The notes beneath the pieces are model-generated. The model saw only the letters and a list, made by a program, of their open reading frames with translations, was not told the origin of the DNA and did not search any database. Positions 49,701-58,967 of a stretch of DNA of 64,000 nucleotides are shown here, one piece after another. The stretch lies in NCBI GenBank assembly GCA_031841125.1, contig CM063112.1:62549722-62613721 (forward strand), in the 5' to 3' direction. Made by a program: the position numbers and the translations under genes. The stretch's first letter is position 1. Each line of letters begins with the position of its first letter. The stretch is from Acanthococcus lagerstroemiae (Eukaryota > Arthropoda > Insecta > Hemiptera > Eriococcidae).

Positions 49701-52700
49701 GAACTGTTCAGTCTACTCTTTCGAAGTACATATGCAACAAATGCCCCTCTGGTCACTGATGCGATACTTGAAAAAGGGTAGTTTCTGGAGCCAGGGTGCG
49801 GTGTCTGGGGAGCCTTTTTGGCATGCATGCATCACCATACGCTCCACCAAACAAAAGGATATATATGTTATGTACCAAGTCCAAAATTGTACATTTCGGG
49901 GATGGTACAGGTGATTTTGTACCAATCGCGAAATGCTCGGACCATTTGTGTGATTTTGTACTTGGTACAACATTTGTTGTACCATTCGCGATACGTGTGT
50001 TTCACTTTGTCCTATTCGCGTAGCGTCTGGACTACGCTGCTACATGGTACAACTGGCTTGTACCAAGTTAGAAATAGGTGCGTTACCACTTACCGATCAT
50101 TCATGAAATTACCTGTATGATTTGGGGTTACTATTCGATCATTCATAAAACTTGACTTGAGTTAAGAGACAATCTTCACCGATGAATCTATATTCATGCT
50201 CCTTTCAGTAAGCGTAATGAGCATTTAAGTATTCATAAAACGAGACTGATCTCTGTTCCTTATGTAACAGAATAAGGAATATGAGGAATGAGGAATAGAT
50301 ATAGCACCATGTACCAACAGCTTTGTAAAAATTGACGATGTTTCCGCTGATACAGTTATACTGTCCGAGAAGCTAATGCAAAATCATCTGTGACTGACTA
50401 GAGGGCAAAGTTTCCTTAGATGTTCATGCTTGACAAAATGCTTAACAAACAGATGTGTATGTAGGAAAAAAATGTTCTATGTAACTCCCGGTGCCATAAT
50501 GCAATGTCGTGCTGTAATAAATAAGTAATATCTACCACCGTTAGTATCTGAGAGCTTCAACGCAATTCTTCAATCTAGTCATTTAATTTGAATAAAGTTT
50601 AATTTTAGTGTAGTTGTATTGAGCTTTCAAATCATTATATATTTCATGAATGGTCGGTAAAGCATCTATTTCTAACTTGGTACAAGACAGTTTTGTACCA
50701 TGCAGCAGCGTGGTCCGGACGCCACGCGAATGGTACGAAATGAAACGTACATATCGCGAATGGTATGTACCAAGTCCGAATCTTACAAATGGTCCGAGCA
50801 TTTCGCGATTGGTACAAAATCACCTGTACCATACCCGAAATGTACAATTTTGGACTTGGTACATAACATATATACATATACAACAAAATGAATATGAAAT
50901 TCTTTAGTGAAAGTGTTCTTGTACAAAATGTATGTAAAATAATCTTCTAAGCGTGTTTAGCGGGGAGCGTAAGTACTAGCCGTTAAATATATGGTTGACA
51001 CTAGACACATCGTCAATCTGAAGGAGAACTGCGAAATATGAAACATAAGCACATTCCCAAAACTGATCAATAATTTTATAATCTGATAGAGTCTACCAGT
51101 TGACAAATCGTCCCACTTTCGTAGGTGAGGGGGAAATGACTGATCACAGTTTGGTTAACCAATCACAAACCAGGCATGTAAATGGGATTGTAATTTTTCA
51201 ATGAAAATTTAAAGAAAGTGATTATTACATGACTAAAAGTGATTAGAAACCTTCTCAATTGATTACTTTCACGTTACATGAGTAGGAAATAGTCTCAAAT
51301 TTTCAAGGTTTTGGTAAGAAATCATTTGACATGTCGATCGGGTAGGCTTGACTGGACTTTAAAACCAATTGCTTGTCTCAGAATCAGTCTGAAATTAGCG
51401 CATCACCCGTGAAGTATGTGAGGACCCTGATTTATTTTCTTTCTAAAACTTCGATTCCAGTAACTAATATTTAAAGCTTCCTTTAATGCACTCTGCCTCG
51501 CTTAATGTTCTTTTATTTTGTTCATTTTTCATTTTATTTTTCAGCTTAAAGCCGAATAATCCATATTCGGAGTACGATCGCAAACTCCACAGGACTACGT
51601 ATTTCCGGGGTAGTCCGTTTCTTTTAGGCTTCGCTACCGCATTGGTGACTAGGAGATTAAAAGAGAAGGAATACAAGTTCTCATCGGTAACTACGATTCT
51701 TCAACTAGCCCATTAACACTAGAAAAACAGAAGTTCATTCGTAACCGGATGTTGTAGATGCAAAAAGTACTCTTGCTTATACCATCGTTCGTGTTCGCCG
51801 TTGGAGCTGAGTACTACTCATTCGTGTTTTACAAGATTGATAGACCTTACTACCGAACTGAAAACGCCGTGTATGGAGTTGTACACAGACTATTTGCCAT
51901 GATGCCAGTAGCCTGTCTTATTTGTATATCCTTGGTATCTGGATTAGGTAAGCAGTTGGATAGAATACCAAGTTCGTTTTTCAGACCTCGGAACTTCGAT
52001 CATTGTTGGCTGAGTTATTGTAGTCAAAAGTAGGCAACGACTAACGGTCGACTTCCGTCTGAGTTCGACTTAATAATACCCACGTGTGGACGACGAATTT
52101 TGGTCCATTCTTATCATCAATATTCGGTGGACGCGTATGGCCAAAAGTGGACGAGGATTTGGTTCGATTTTAGTCTTAGTTCGAACAGCGAATATGATCA
52201 ATTTTGGTCGTCAACGAATGTTCATAGGACATAGATATATAGCTGAAAATAGGCGACGATTGTTGGTCTACTTCAGTCTTTTGTTCAACGTGAATAGCCA
52301 TACGTCTACGGTGAATGTTGGTCCATTTTTTCTATCCCCAGTAACTACGCGTATTGTTTGGACCATAATCGCCGGTTATGTAAGACGAATTAGGTTGGTA
52401 GACGCAATCGGACGATCGAAGGCGAAAAAGTTCCGCCTTTTCGACCTTTCAACGACGTCGAAAATTCGACGACAGTTAGGACGATTTTTGGGCGAAATGG
52501 TTTGCCGGGATGCAGTGCATGAACTGCTATGTGGCTGAATGGAATTGTGCCCACCTCACATCGTTACAACGCGGCTTTAATTCTCAGTGCTGGAAATCTG
52601 GTACCTAATATATGGGTTAAGTTTCAGCTGAACGCAAAATTCAGGGGTAAAAAAAACCTTCGCCAGAGAATTAAGCGAAAATTCATTGAATTTTCAATAA

Positions 52701-53755
52701 CTCTTCAACGTCTTCTTCACGAACTTTCAAACTTTCACTTTTCCCGTGCTCATCATTATTAGCTATCATTCTGAATAAAAAGAACCACAATAATTTTGAT
52801 CGAGTGGGTCTTTACTAATTCGTGGATGTCGACAACCCCCTATATCCTTTTGAGAATAAATTGTTAGCAAACATGGAACAAAGTGCATAATATGTATATA
52901 CCTCTACATATACATATTAAGTATATGTTCCAAGTAAGTCCCTCTATAGGTGTGTTCCTGAAGTTTCTTACTAACAGGGCCTATTTTAATGAGGCGTACC
53001 TACCGCCCACTTTGGGCAGTACCAAAAATTTGTTAAGTATAGGTTATTTTATTTAAAATTTGGTAACAACATTAGAAATATTCCAACTTTGGTGCTTGGG
53101 CAATTCCGGAAAATTATTAAAATAGGTCCTGTCACGTACTAACCATTTAAAATGTTCTGCACTGACCTTGGAACATTTTGTGTTTATTCTAACATTCATC
53201 AAGTATCTTACGTTTCAGGAGTTCCTAATAAATTTGCAAAATTTAAACTATACATACCTCTTGGACGTTTGGTTTATTGTATTTACCTTGTGAGTTATGT
53301 GCTCCAAGAATATCGTGTTTTTTCTTCCAAGAAGCCCATGCCTGGAATGAGCGTGACTGAAGTGGTAGGTAATTGTTTACTTACTTACCCATATAAACTC
53401 GGAGTAAGATAATATTCTTGGAATCGAGAGCACGTTTTTAAAAATTAAATATTTGTTTATATTTTAGAATTGGATTTTAGGAGGCGATGTCTTATATTCT
53501 ACAATGTTTGCATTTTTCTTGTTCTTGCTAGCGGAGGGACCTGGTAATGGTATCGTGACCTTATTACGTCAACACATAATTAAGTACGTAAATAAATTAC
53601 ATGTTGCTCCTTCATAAGTCGTCGACCTATTCTTCAAGACTTGCAAATTGTTGGATTTCAGAAAAATTAAACGAATGCGTGAATCGGATCCTGAATGCCC
53701 TACAGAAATGTCTGTCGCTCCTATTGAGTCAAGAACTGTGAACAACATATCGTGA
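36624..53755 (+). CDS. Gene C: NRF-6-type membrane acyltransferase, 818 aa, 13 exons
   Basis: Exons: 36624-37116, 39081-39322, 46233-46447, 46730-46821, 47344-47546, 47659-47813, 48845-49016, 49305-49501, 51545-51686, 51758-51947, 53219-53364, 53468-53583, 53662-53755. The joined frame is open for 819 codons. It begins with a signal peptide (MHKKRSIFIVLLSTLWAF) and an Asn/Ser/Thr-rich stretch. The NRF domain runs from about 122 to 316 (CKRDYEIY, RMMESSEWPEVG, ECL, GKYC, WAVCIPSSC). The acyltransferase-3 domain starts near 350 and includes LNAFFLISGFLSAY, RLVPAYG, YLGDGPLW, SNWWTNI and GWYITVD. The residue before the catalytic-type His (about His397) is Val, where A and B have Gly. Exon 8 gains one codon through a shifted acceptor. 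Introns 1 and 2 are swollen by mobile DNA. Gene C is closest to D and E by exon 1 (FRRIQFP block). The enzyme substrate is not known. Confidence 0.9.
37980..38420. repeat. G-rich minisatellite with TTTCGCTCAAGTATACCC core
   Basis: A (G)nCGTTACGGTTTTCGCTCA core followed by AGTATACCC recurs near 37985, 38172, 38318 and 38387, with extra GGGGGCATTACGG-like units around 38275-38310. Spacing is irregular (about 65-190 bp). It is non-coding. Confidence 0.55.
38609..38713 (+). pseudogene. PHD-like C-terminus of a DDE transposase
   Basis: The frame reads DEEWIRCYECQKWAHVACAG then VEKGQEPYICVICE and a stop at 38711-38713. The C-x2-C, H-x3-C and C-x2-C spacing is the treble-clef finger found at the C-terminus of many jerky/pogo-like DDE transposases. 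No upstream catalytic domain is visible, so this is the 3' scrap of an element inside gene C intron 1. Confidence 0.6.
39747..40409. mobile_element. DNA element with 9-bp target duplication, gene C intron 2
   Basis: A 663-bp element bounded by exact GGCTAAAAT duplications (39738-39746 and 40410-40418). The ends are imperfect inverted repeats (GGGTCCGGACACTACGGCGC and the complement of a GCGCCAAAACGTCCGTGAACC end). They continue into many scrambled GGCGCGA / GCGCCGAAA motifs. Gene D intron 2 has the uninterrupted counterpart near 60601-60630. A 9-bp duplication is typical of Mutator-like elements. No transposase is encoded. Confidence 0.72.
43703..44047 (-). other. Unassigned minus-strand ORF ending in an A tract
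   Basis: From an ATG at 44047 the minus strand is open for about 105 codons to a 32-base A run (T run 43703-43734 on the plus strand). A GTAAGT donor (43981-43976) and a TTTATTCAG acceptor (43921-43913) would remove 69 bases and join KYLYE to CFLGTAVYLLAGG. The A run looks like a poly(A) tail of a retroposed sequence. I recognise no family, and the ORF may not be translated. Confidence 0.25.
44527..46040. mobile_element. Foldback-like palindrome, 1.5 kb, nested in a TIR
   Basis: Two arms of about 757 bp are near-perfect inverted copies about a centre close to 45283/45284. The left end AACACGCAACATTACGCTAG pairs with CTAGCGTAATGTTGCGTGTT at the right end. Arms consist of degenerate repeats of roughly 50-65 bp, with (A)nTTTCCGAAGAATTTCAT phrases. 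The unit splits the right TIR of the surrounding element exactly between ACTGGG and GATTTGCACC, which are contiguous apart from two bases in the left TIR. Long inverted arms built of short repeats recall Drosophila foldback elements. No transposase was seen. Confidence 0.75.
46480..46640. mobile_element. MITE family 2 copy a, gene C intron 3
   Basis: 161 bp. It begins CAGTAGCGTATAGCCAG and ends with the inverted GTGGCTACGCCCCTG. Flanks ACTATTTA (46472-46479) and ATTATTTA (46641-46648) match at seven of eight bases. A G-run follows the left end and a GGGGGTTCCGACCCCC block precedes the right end. A related copy lies at 54238-54413. Confidence 0.6.
49860..50881. mobile_element. Long-TIR (about 250 bp) element in gene C intron 8
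   Basis: The left arm (about 49860-50108) contains ATGTACCAAGTCCAAAATTG, GGTACAGGTGATTTTGTACC and TTGTACCAAGTTAGAAATAG. It recurs inverted at about 50637-50881. Flanks AACAAAAGGA (49850-49859) and AACAAAATGA (50882-50891) agree at nine of ten bases. The central half-kilobase is AT-rich and non-coding. A 9-10 bp duplication with very long TIRs suggests a Mutator-like or foldback-type MITE. Confidence 0.75.
51948..53218. other. Gene C intron 10
   Basis: From about 52030 to 52520 the sequence repeats phrases such as GACGACGAATTTTGGTC, TTTTAGTCTTAGTTCGA and GACGATTGTTGGTCTACTTC, which look like a decayed tandem repeat. A 150-codon ORF at 52086-52538 lies within this repeat and has no recognisable domain, so I do not call it a gene. 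The remainder is plain AT-rich intron. Confidence 0.45.
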
Positions 53756-54237
53756 AAAGTTGATTATCTGATCGTCTGTAAAACCTCAAATTCACGCGAA
53801 TTGTATGTAATGTGGATATAAAACTGTATAACTGAAGTCTCTCTCTATTATTGCATTGAGGTAATAAGAAATGTATATGTATCGAGAAACAACCGAATGG
53901 TGGGATTACAATGTATCCCGCCATCGTGTCTATGTTCTGATTGTCCATTATACCTATTAGCCTGAAAAGCATACGATGATGTTCCTGGAAAGTTCTAGCT
54001 TATGTGGCGGAGTGTTAGCATATACATCGTTTTACCTTGAAACACGGATTGAATGCCCAATACTGGAAAACTAGTAAACTGTTTTTTCATCTCTCTCTTT
54101 CCCCACAAACATCCTAGCGAACAGAGTGACCGTAGTATAAATCGAGTTGGATTGATAAAATGCTCTATAATCCTGCACTCATTCTCAGGAACAAGGCATT
54201 ATTATACTCGCAAAGAACATATGTATGTTACAGCCAG

Positions 54238-54413
54238 CAGTAGCGTAACTACTCATTCCTTCTGTGGGGGGGGGGGGGGGGATTGAAATCATGTAATAAA
54301 AAGTAGGTATATTTTCACCATGTTCAGTTTTCATTAAATGAACAAATTCCGGAAAAAATGTTACTTTTAAAGGGTTCTGGGGGGTCGCCCCTCCTCCCGG
54401 ATTTACGCCAATG
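54238..54413. mobile_element. MITE family 2 copy b
   Basis: It begins CAGTAGCGTAAC like the element at 46480 and, after a long G run, ends ATTTACGCCAATG. Flanks ACAGCCAG (54230-54237) and ACCGCCAG (54414-54421) agree at seven of eight bases. The terminal repeats are more decayed than in the 46480 copy. Confidence 0.5.
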
Positions 54414-55154
54414 ACCGCCAGAATGTTATAGATTGGCGCGATATTGTGTGCATCTCGTGGGTCGATTTACTCTACATAACAATTCAGGTACGCAATCGCG
54501 TCACCACCATTAAGACAAAGAAGAAGTTCGAATTAGCGTGTTCAGAAGTATATTTCGGTGTTTCAGAATGAATAAAACTCCCTGGAGGTACGGCAACTTA
54601 TTTCAAATGCGTGTATCATGGATTGCCTGCCCTTGTGATGAAAGGACAGAATTTATGAATCACATGTATTTACAAGGATTTTCGAGAACGATCAGAGAAA
54701 TGTATTCCGTTCTCCAGATTAGTGAGAGCGAGAGTGAATGTGTCGACAGAGTCTCGAACATCGGGTCACTAAACGTGAGTGAAAGAAGAGCGCGAGGAAA
54801 AGAAAGAAAACTATTCGGTCGAGGGATGCACAGGTATTCATAAGAAAATTGGCTTGGCAGGACATTTACAGGTAACATGTATACAATAAAAAGCCATCCA
54901 CAAAAGAAACAAGTTGAAAGAAAGAAGTTGATCGCGGTGATGAGCACCGCAGATTCATCTACCCTCATGCGTTTTTGGCCAGAGAAGGAAACAATGTAAC
55001 GTAATGCAACAAAACCTGGGGTAGGCAATAGTAAATTTCTGGAATACCTCCCCTGGTCAATTATGTTTTACTACACCCTTCATGAAATACACCTCAGAAG
55101 TCGTGCCGATTCCAGACGTGTGGTATCTTTCCTATGGTATTCTAAAAAAAATTT

Positions 55155-55263
55155 TGCTATTTTTTTATTATATTTTGTCATCTGTAGGTTCGGACACGGT
55201 TACATTTTTATGAATCTACCTGACCAATATTTATACGTGTAGAACCTACGTGAATATTTTGAC
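55155..55263 (+). pseudogene. Relic of NRF-6-like exon 8 with destroyed donor
   Basis: It aligns with the 3' half of exon 8 of gene B (27065-27173): GTCATC(T/C)GTAGG(T/C)TC, GACA(C/T)(G/T)GTTACATTTTTA and ATATTTTGAC. The donor GTAAGT has become ATAAGT, and frame-breaking changes and stops are present. The following sequence matches intron 8 of gene B as far as repeat R1, so a genomic segment was duplicated rather than a cDNA. The 5' half of the exon is missing or unalignable. Confidence 0.75.
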
Positions 55264-55369
55264 ATAAGTTAACGAATAATTAGTTCAGTTTGGGAAAGAT
55301 ACCGTTGATGGCCCTCTTGAAATGTTCTGTATTCATACAGGTACCTAGTTTTATAGGAAAGACAAAAAA

Positions 55370-55810
55370 CTATTATTTTGTGCTAAGGAAAATTATTTTT
55401 GTTAAGTATTTTCAGGCCGCAATATTCACTAGTAACACACGGGCTTGTATTTTTTCGGTAATTCCCGATCCCTCATATTTTTGTCATTTTCGACCAAAAA
55501 ATCCAGTTTTTCTTTCTAGATATAAATGTGTCACGAAAATTCCAAATTTATGATCTCCCAAAACATGTTGAGTTATTCTGGTAGTTCCCATTCATTTTTT
55601 TCATAATGCCGATATTTTTTCCGATATTTCGACCATTCTAATTGAGAGTTTCCCTTTCCAATAAGAATTCTCAATTCCTAATTTCTAAGAATTATTTGAA
55701 CCCAGTATTCCCAATTTGGTAAATATTATTACGGAAATTCCTGTTTCCTAAGAAACCAGTTAAAACATGTATTGGATAATAGTCCCGAGTGGGTCAAATA
55801 GGCCCGTAAC
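55370..55810. repeat. Dispersed repeat R1, copy 2
   Basis: It contains the ordered R1 landmarks: (T/C)AAGGAAAATTATTTTTGTTA, a CATTTTCGACCA segment, TAGATATAAATGTGTCACG, GTTATTCTGGTAG and CCCGAGTGGG. It is contiguous with the exon-8 relic at 55155-55263, in the same order as in gene B intron 8. Confidence 0.6.
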
Positions 55811-57634
55811 CAGACTGAATCTTCAACAAGGAAGGCAAACTGTAGACCAGAGTTTTTCGTGCATTTTAAATACTTCTAATTGTAATTTTTCTCACCCCCC
55901 CCCCCAACAAAAGGAAAAAACTCACTTCGAATACTAGCAGTGTTGCCAATTAGAAATGAGAAAACTGCAACCATTTTTCTACGTAATACTTTAAAATTTT
56001 GCATGAATGATTTTTTTTTTTGAGATCTTTATCAAAATTACACAGTCTTGCACGAAAATGCTCAAAGATGAAAATATCATTTTTATATGTATTTTGGTGT
56101 TCTGGATGCAAATCCGCCATTGAAAATCTGCTAGACATCGAAAAACTTCTAAAAAGTGAAAAAAAAGTGTCGAAAACAGCAATTCTTCATATTTTTAGCA
56201 TATTTTATTTCATGTTTATGACTGGTAACTATGAGGAATTTCTCAAAATAATAATTTGGAAGGAAAAATAAATTTTCAAGATTTTTGCCGTTTTCAGCTC
56301 AATCTCTTATTTTAAAATACTGTCAACTGGGCTAACTTTACACGCTGTTTCATATGTTTTTGAAGCTTTAACGCACTCCAGCGGGTTGAAAATGAAGGGA
56401 ACGGTAGTCATATCTGGTATTGCTGGAAAGAGGAAGATTGAGGGAATATTTTGATTTAAAAATGAGTACCTATTTGCACTCGACCGAGCACAGTAACGAG
56501 CCTTTGAAAAAATGTGTGTAAAATTATAATACGATGCAGGAACTTTTTACACATTCGTAAGAAACGCATGTGTGTAAAATATGTCAAGAAGTTATGTTTG
56601 ACTGAAGCAAAAGTTGAAATTGGTTATCTAATGAAAAATAGTCGAAAACAGATTGTCCGCGGGTTTTCACAGAACGGCAGCACTTCAGCCAGCAGCAAGT
56701 ACTTGAAACGATGCAGTGTAAGTATGTTAGCAGACTACTGTTGGTCTTTGAAAAGCGAAACTGATTCAGATTTGTACAAAATAAATAAATAAAAGTACCC
56801 TTTAAAACATCTTCTAACAATCTAACAAACTGCATTTTTATTATTGTTACTGAACCTTTACAGTTCAGGTGCAAAAAATATTTTGACCTTTCTTTTAACT
56901 GCTATTGTATAGGTTACAGTATATGTAATTCTAAACTTTTCCATGTTTTTCAAAATTTCAATGTAACATAAATAAAAAAATTCTGAAGTACTATCCAAAA
57001 CAACATTGAATTCAGCATAAAAAACCGTTTAAGAATAGTATGTTTAACATGGGTAATGTTGATCGGCTACCAAAAATGAGCATTTGTTAAATACTTTTCG
57101 TTAAGGATTATTGTGTTACAGCAACTGCTTGCATCTAGATTTCTCAAGTCTTCTGAAAATCATTTGTTTCTGAACCAATTGGCTGGAAAATTGTTTGTGT
57201 AAATATCAGAGAGTGTACGACAGCACTGAAAAATAAACACAATTTTTGATGAGGTTTTTAGTTGCTTTTCAGTCGACTAAAAAGTATGCAATTTCGGTTT
57301 TTTTTTCATGTTTTACGAAACTTTAACATAAAATTGAGAAACATCCTGATGTGCTAGGAAAAAACAGGCCACGGCGTTAACTTCAGCGTTAAAAATACTT
57401 CCAGATTCATGTATTTCTATCTTTGAGCAAAAAAAAAGTGAAATTTTACAGATCAGTATTATCAAGATTTTTGATAGATAGCCTTGTAGTTAAGAGCTAT
57501 ATTTTTCCTATGTGAGACGTCCAAAAAAAAAGCGAATTTTGTCAGGAGAGGTAATCCAGGGGGCGTTTCTCCCCACCCTCCCCCAGGTTATGGGCCTGGA
57601 AACAAATCGGCTTATTACTTCTGCCCAGAAATTT

Positions 57635-58080
57635 TGAATAAGGAAAATGATTTTTGTGAAGTAATTTCGAGATATAATTCCCTGGTAACACTGGTTTATC
57701 ATTTTCAATCGAGAAATCCAGTTTTCCGTTTTCTTGATATAAATGTGTTCGAAGAGTTCCGAATATATGATTTTCTCAAAAATATTGTGTGATTCTGGCT
57801 ATTCCCAAAATTTTTGAGGAGCTATAAGATATCGAAATTTCGGAAGTACAATGTTAATTTCCATAATGTCGATATTTCCTCCCGATATTTCGACAATTCC
57901 AATCAAGAATGTCCATTTCCCGTTTTCTCAATAAGAATTTCTAGTAAGAATTTTGACTTTTAAAAAGTATTGGGTTGTCCCAAAGTATTCCCAATTTGTA
58001 AACTCTTATTTCGGAAATTCCTGTTTCCCGAAAAACCAATGAGAAAGATATATATTAGGAAACAGCCATGAGTAGGGCCG
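57635..58080. repeat. Dispersed repeat R1, copy 3
   Basis: The block AAGGAAAATGATTTTTGTGA, CATTTTCAATCGAGAAATCC, TTCTTGATATAAATGTGT and GATTCTGGCTATTCCCAAAA is close to the gene B intron 8 copy. No exon sequence is attached on the left, so this copy may have arrived separately. Confidence 0.6.
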
Positions 58081-58270
58081 TACTGTTAAATAAACGATTA
58101 ACAGCCGGTAAATCACGGCTCAGAACTGATATGCAATAGCACGTCAAAATAAGTATAGATAGGTCATCATTTATTTTGTGTGTTAGTGGCAAATTGTGAA
58201 ATCCGTCATTCAATGAAATGCCGAGGCATTATATTAATTATTGTAGAATACGCAGTCTGAAAACCGTCAA

Positions 58271-58309
58271 TTTATAAAATGACTCACAAAAGGCGAGTCA
58301 TTTTATAAA
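58271..58309. repeat. Perfect 15-bp hairpin
   Basis: TTTATAAAATGACTC (58271-58285) and its exact complement GAGTCATTTTATAAA (58295-58309) flank a 9-base loop. It is too short and isolated to assign; possibly a MITE core. Confidence 0.6.
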
Positions 58310-58967
58310 GTGTCTAAACCCACTTCAGCAATACAGGGTGTCTCTTGTGCAATGACCCCCCCTCCTCTACATGGTACGTAAGCAACCTACTCGACAATAT
58401 GTAGATACGGTTGTATACTCTTATTTTTGAAGGGACTAAGTTATAGTCAAATTTTGAAAAGTTTTCTATCTTTGAAATTTTTTTTCTTCATCTCACGACT
58501 GGAGATAGACAGAAAAATGGTACCAGTAGGTAATAGTAGATGGCAGAGTTGTGGTAACCACAGAAAAACATGCTTGGAATCGGTTCAACAGGGTGTTCAT
58601 AAAATCAATTTTAGTACAAATTATATCAAGAAATTCTCACATTTTTTCAATCTCCCGTGAAACTTGCCCTCTTAAGTTACTGTTTCCTTATTTGCAATGG
58701 ATTGTGTATCAAATTTCCCATAAAAATAAAGTTCAAGGTATCCCCGTTAAGAATCATCACTTTTTACCATACAGATGCACACAGACCTTATGAAGATAGT
58801 TATATTCTCATATAATATATATTCTTTCTTTCTTTCATACTAATGAAACAATAGGAAGTATGTTTCATTATCAGTGGTCATTCTCGACGCATGAGAAGGA
58901 ACTGGTCGTTCAGAACAACCAATTCAAGTAATTAATAAATCACAAATAGTCGATTATTCAAAATTTG

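Larger units (their letters stand above)
53756..58967. other. Intergenic region between gene C and the D/E duplication
   Basis: It contains a MITE (54238-54413), an exon-8 relic with its intron flank (55155-55810), a further R1 repeat (57635-58080) and a perfect 15-bp hairpin (58271-58309). Small ORFs at 54538-54843, 56020-56271 and 56514-56792 show no recognisable family and are probably chance. No complete gene is present in these 5.2 kb. Confidence 0.55.

Noticed and set aside
52086..52538. 150-codon plus-strand ORF in gene C intron 10
   Set aside because: It lies over a decayed tandem repeat, has no homologous features in other paralogues and no recognised motif.
54538..54843. 101-codon ORF downstream of gene C
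   Set aside because: No recognised domain, overlapped by an equally long minus-strand ORF, and no splice signals tying it to gene C.
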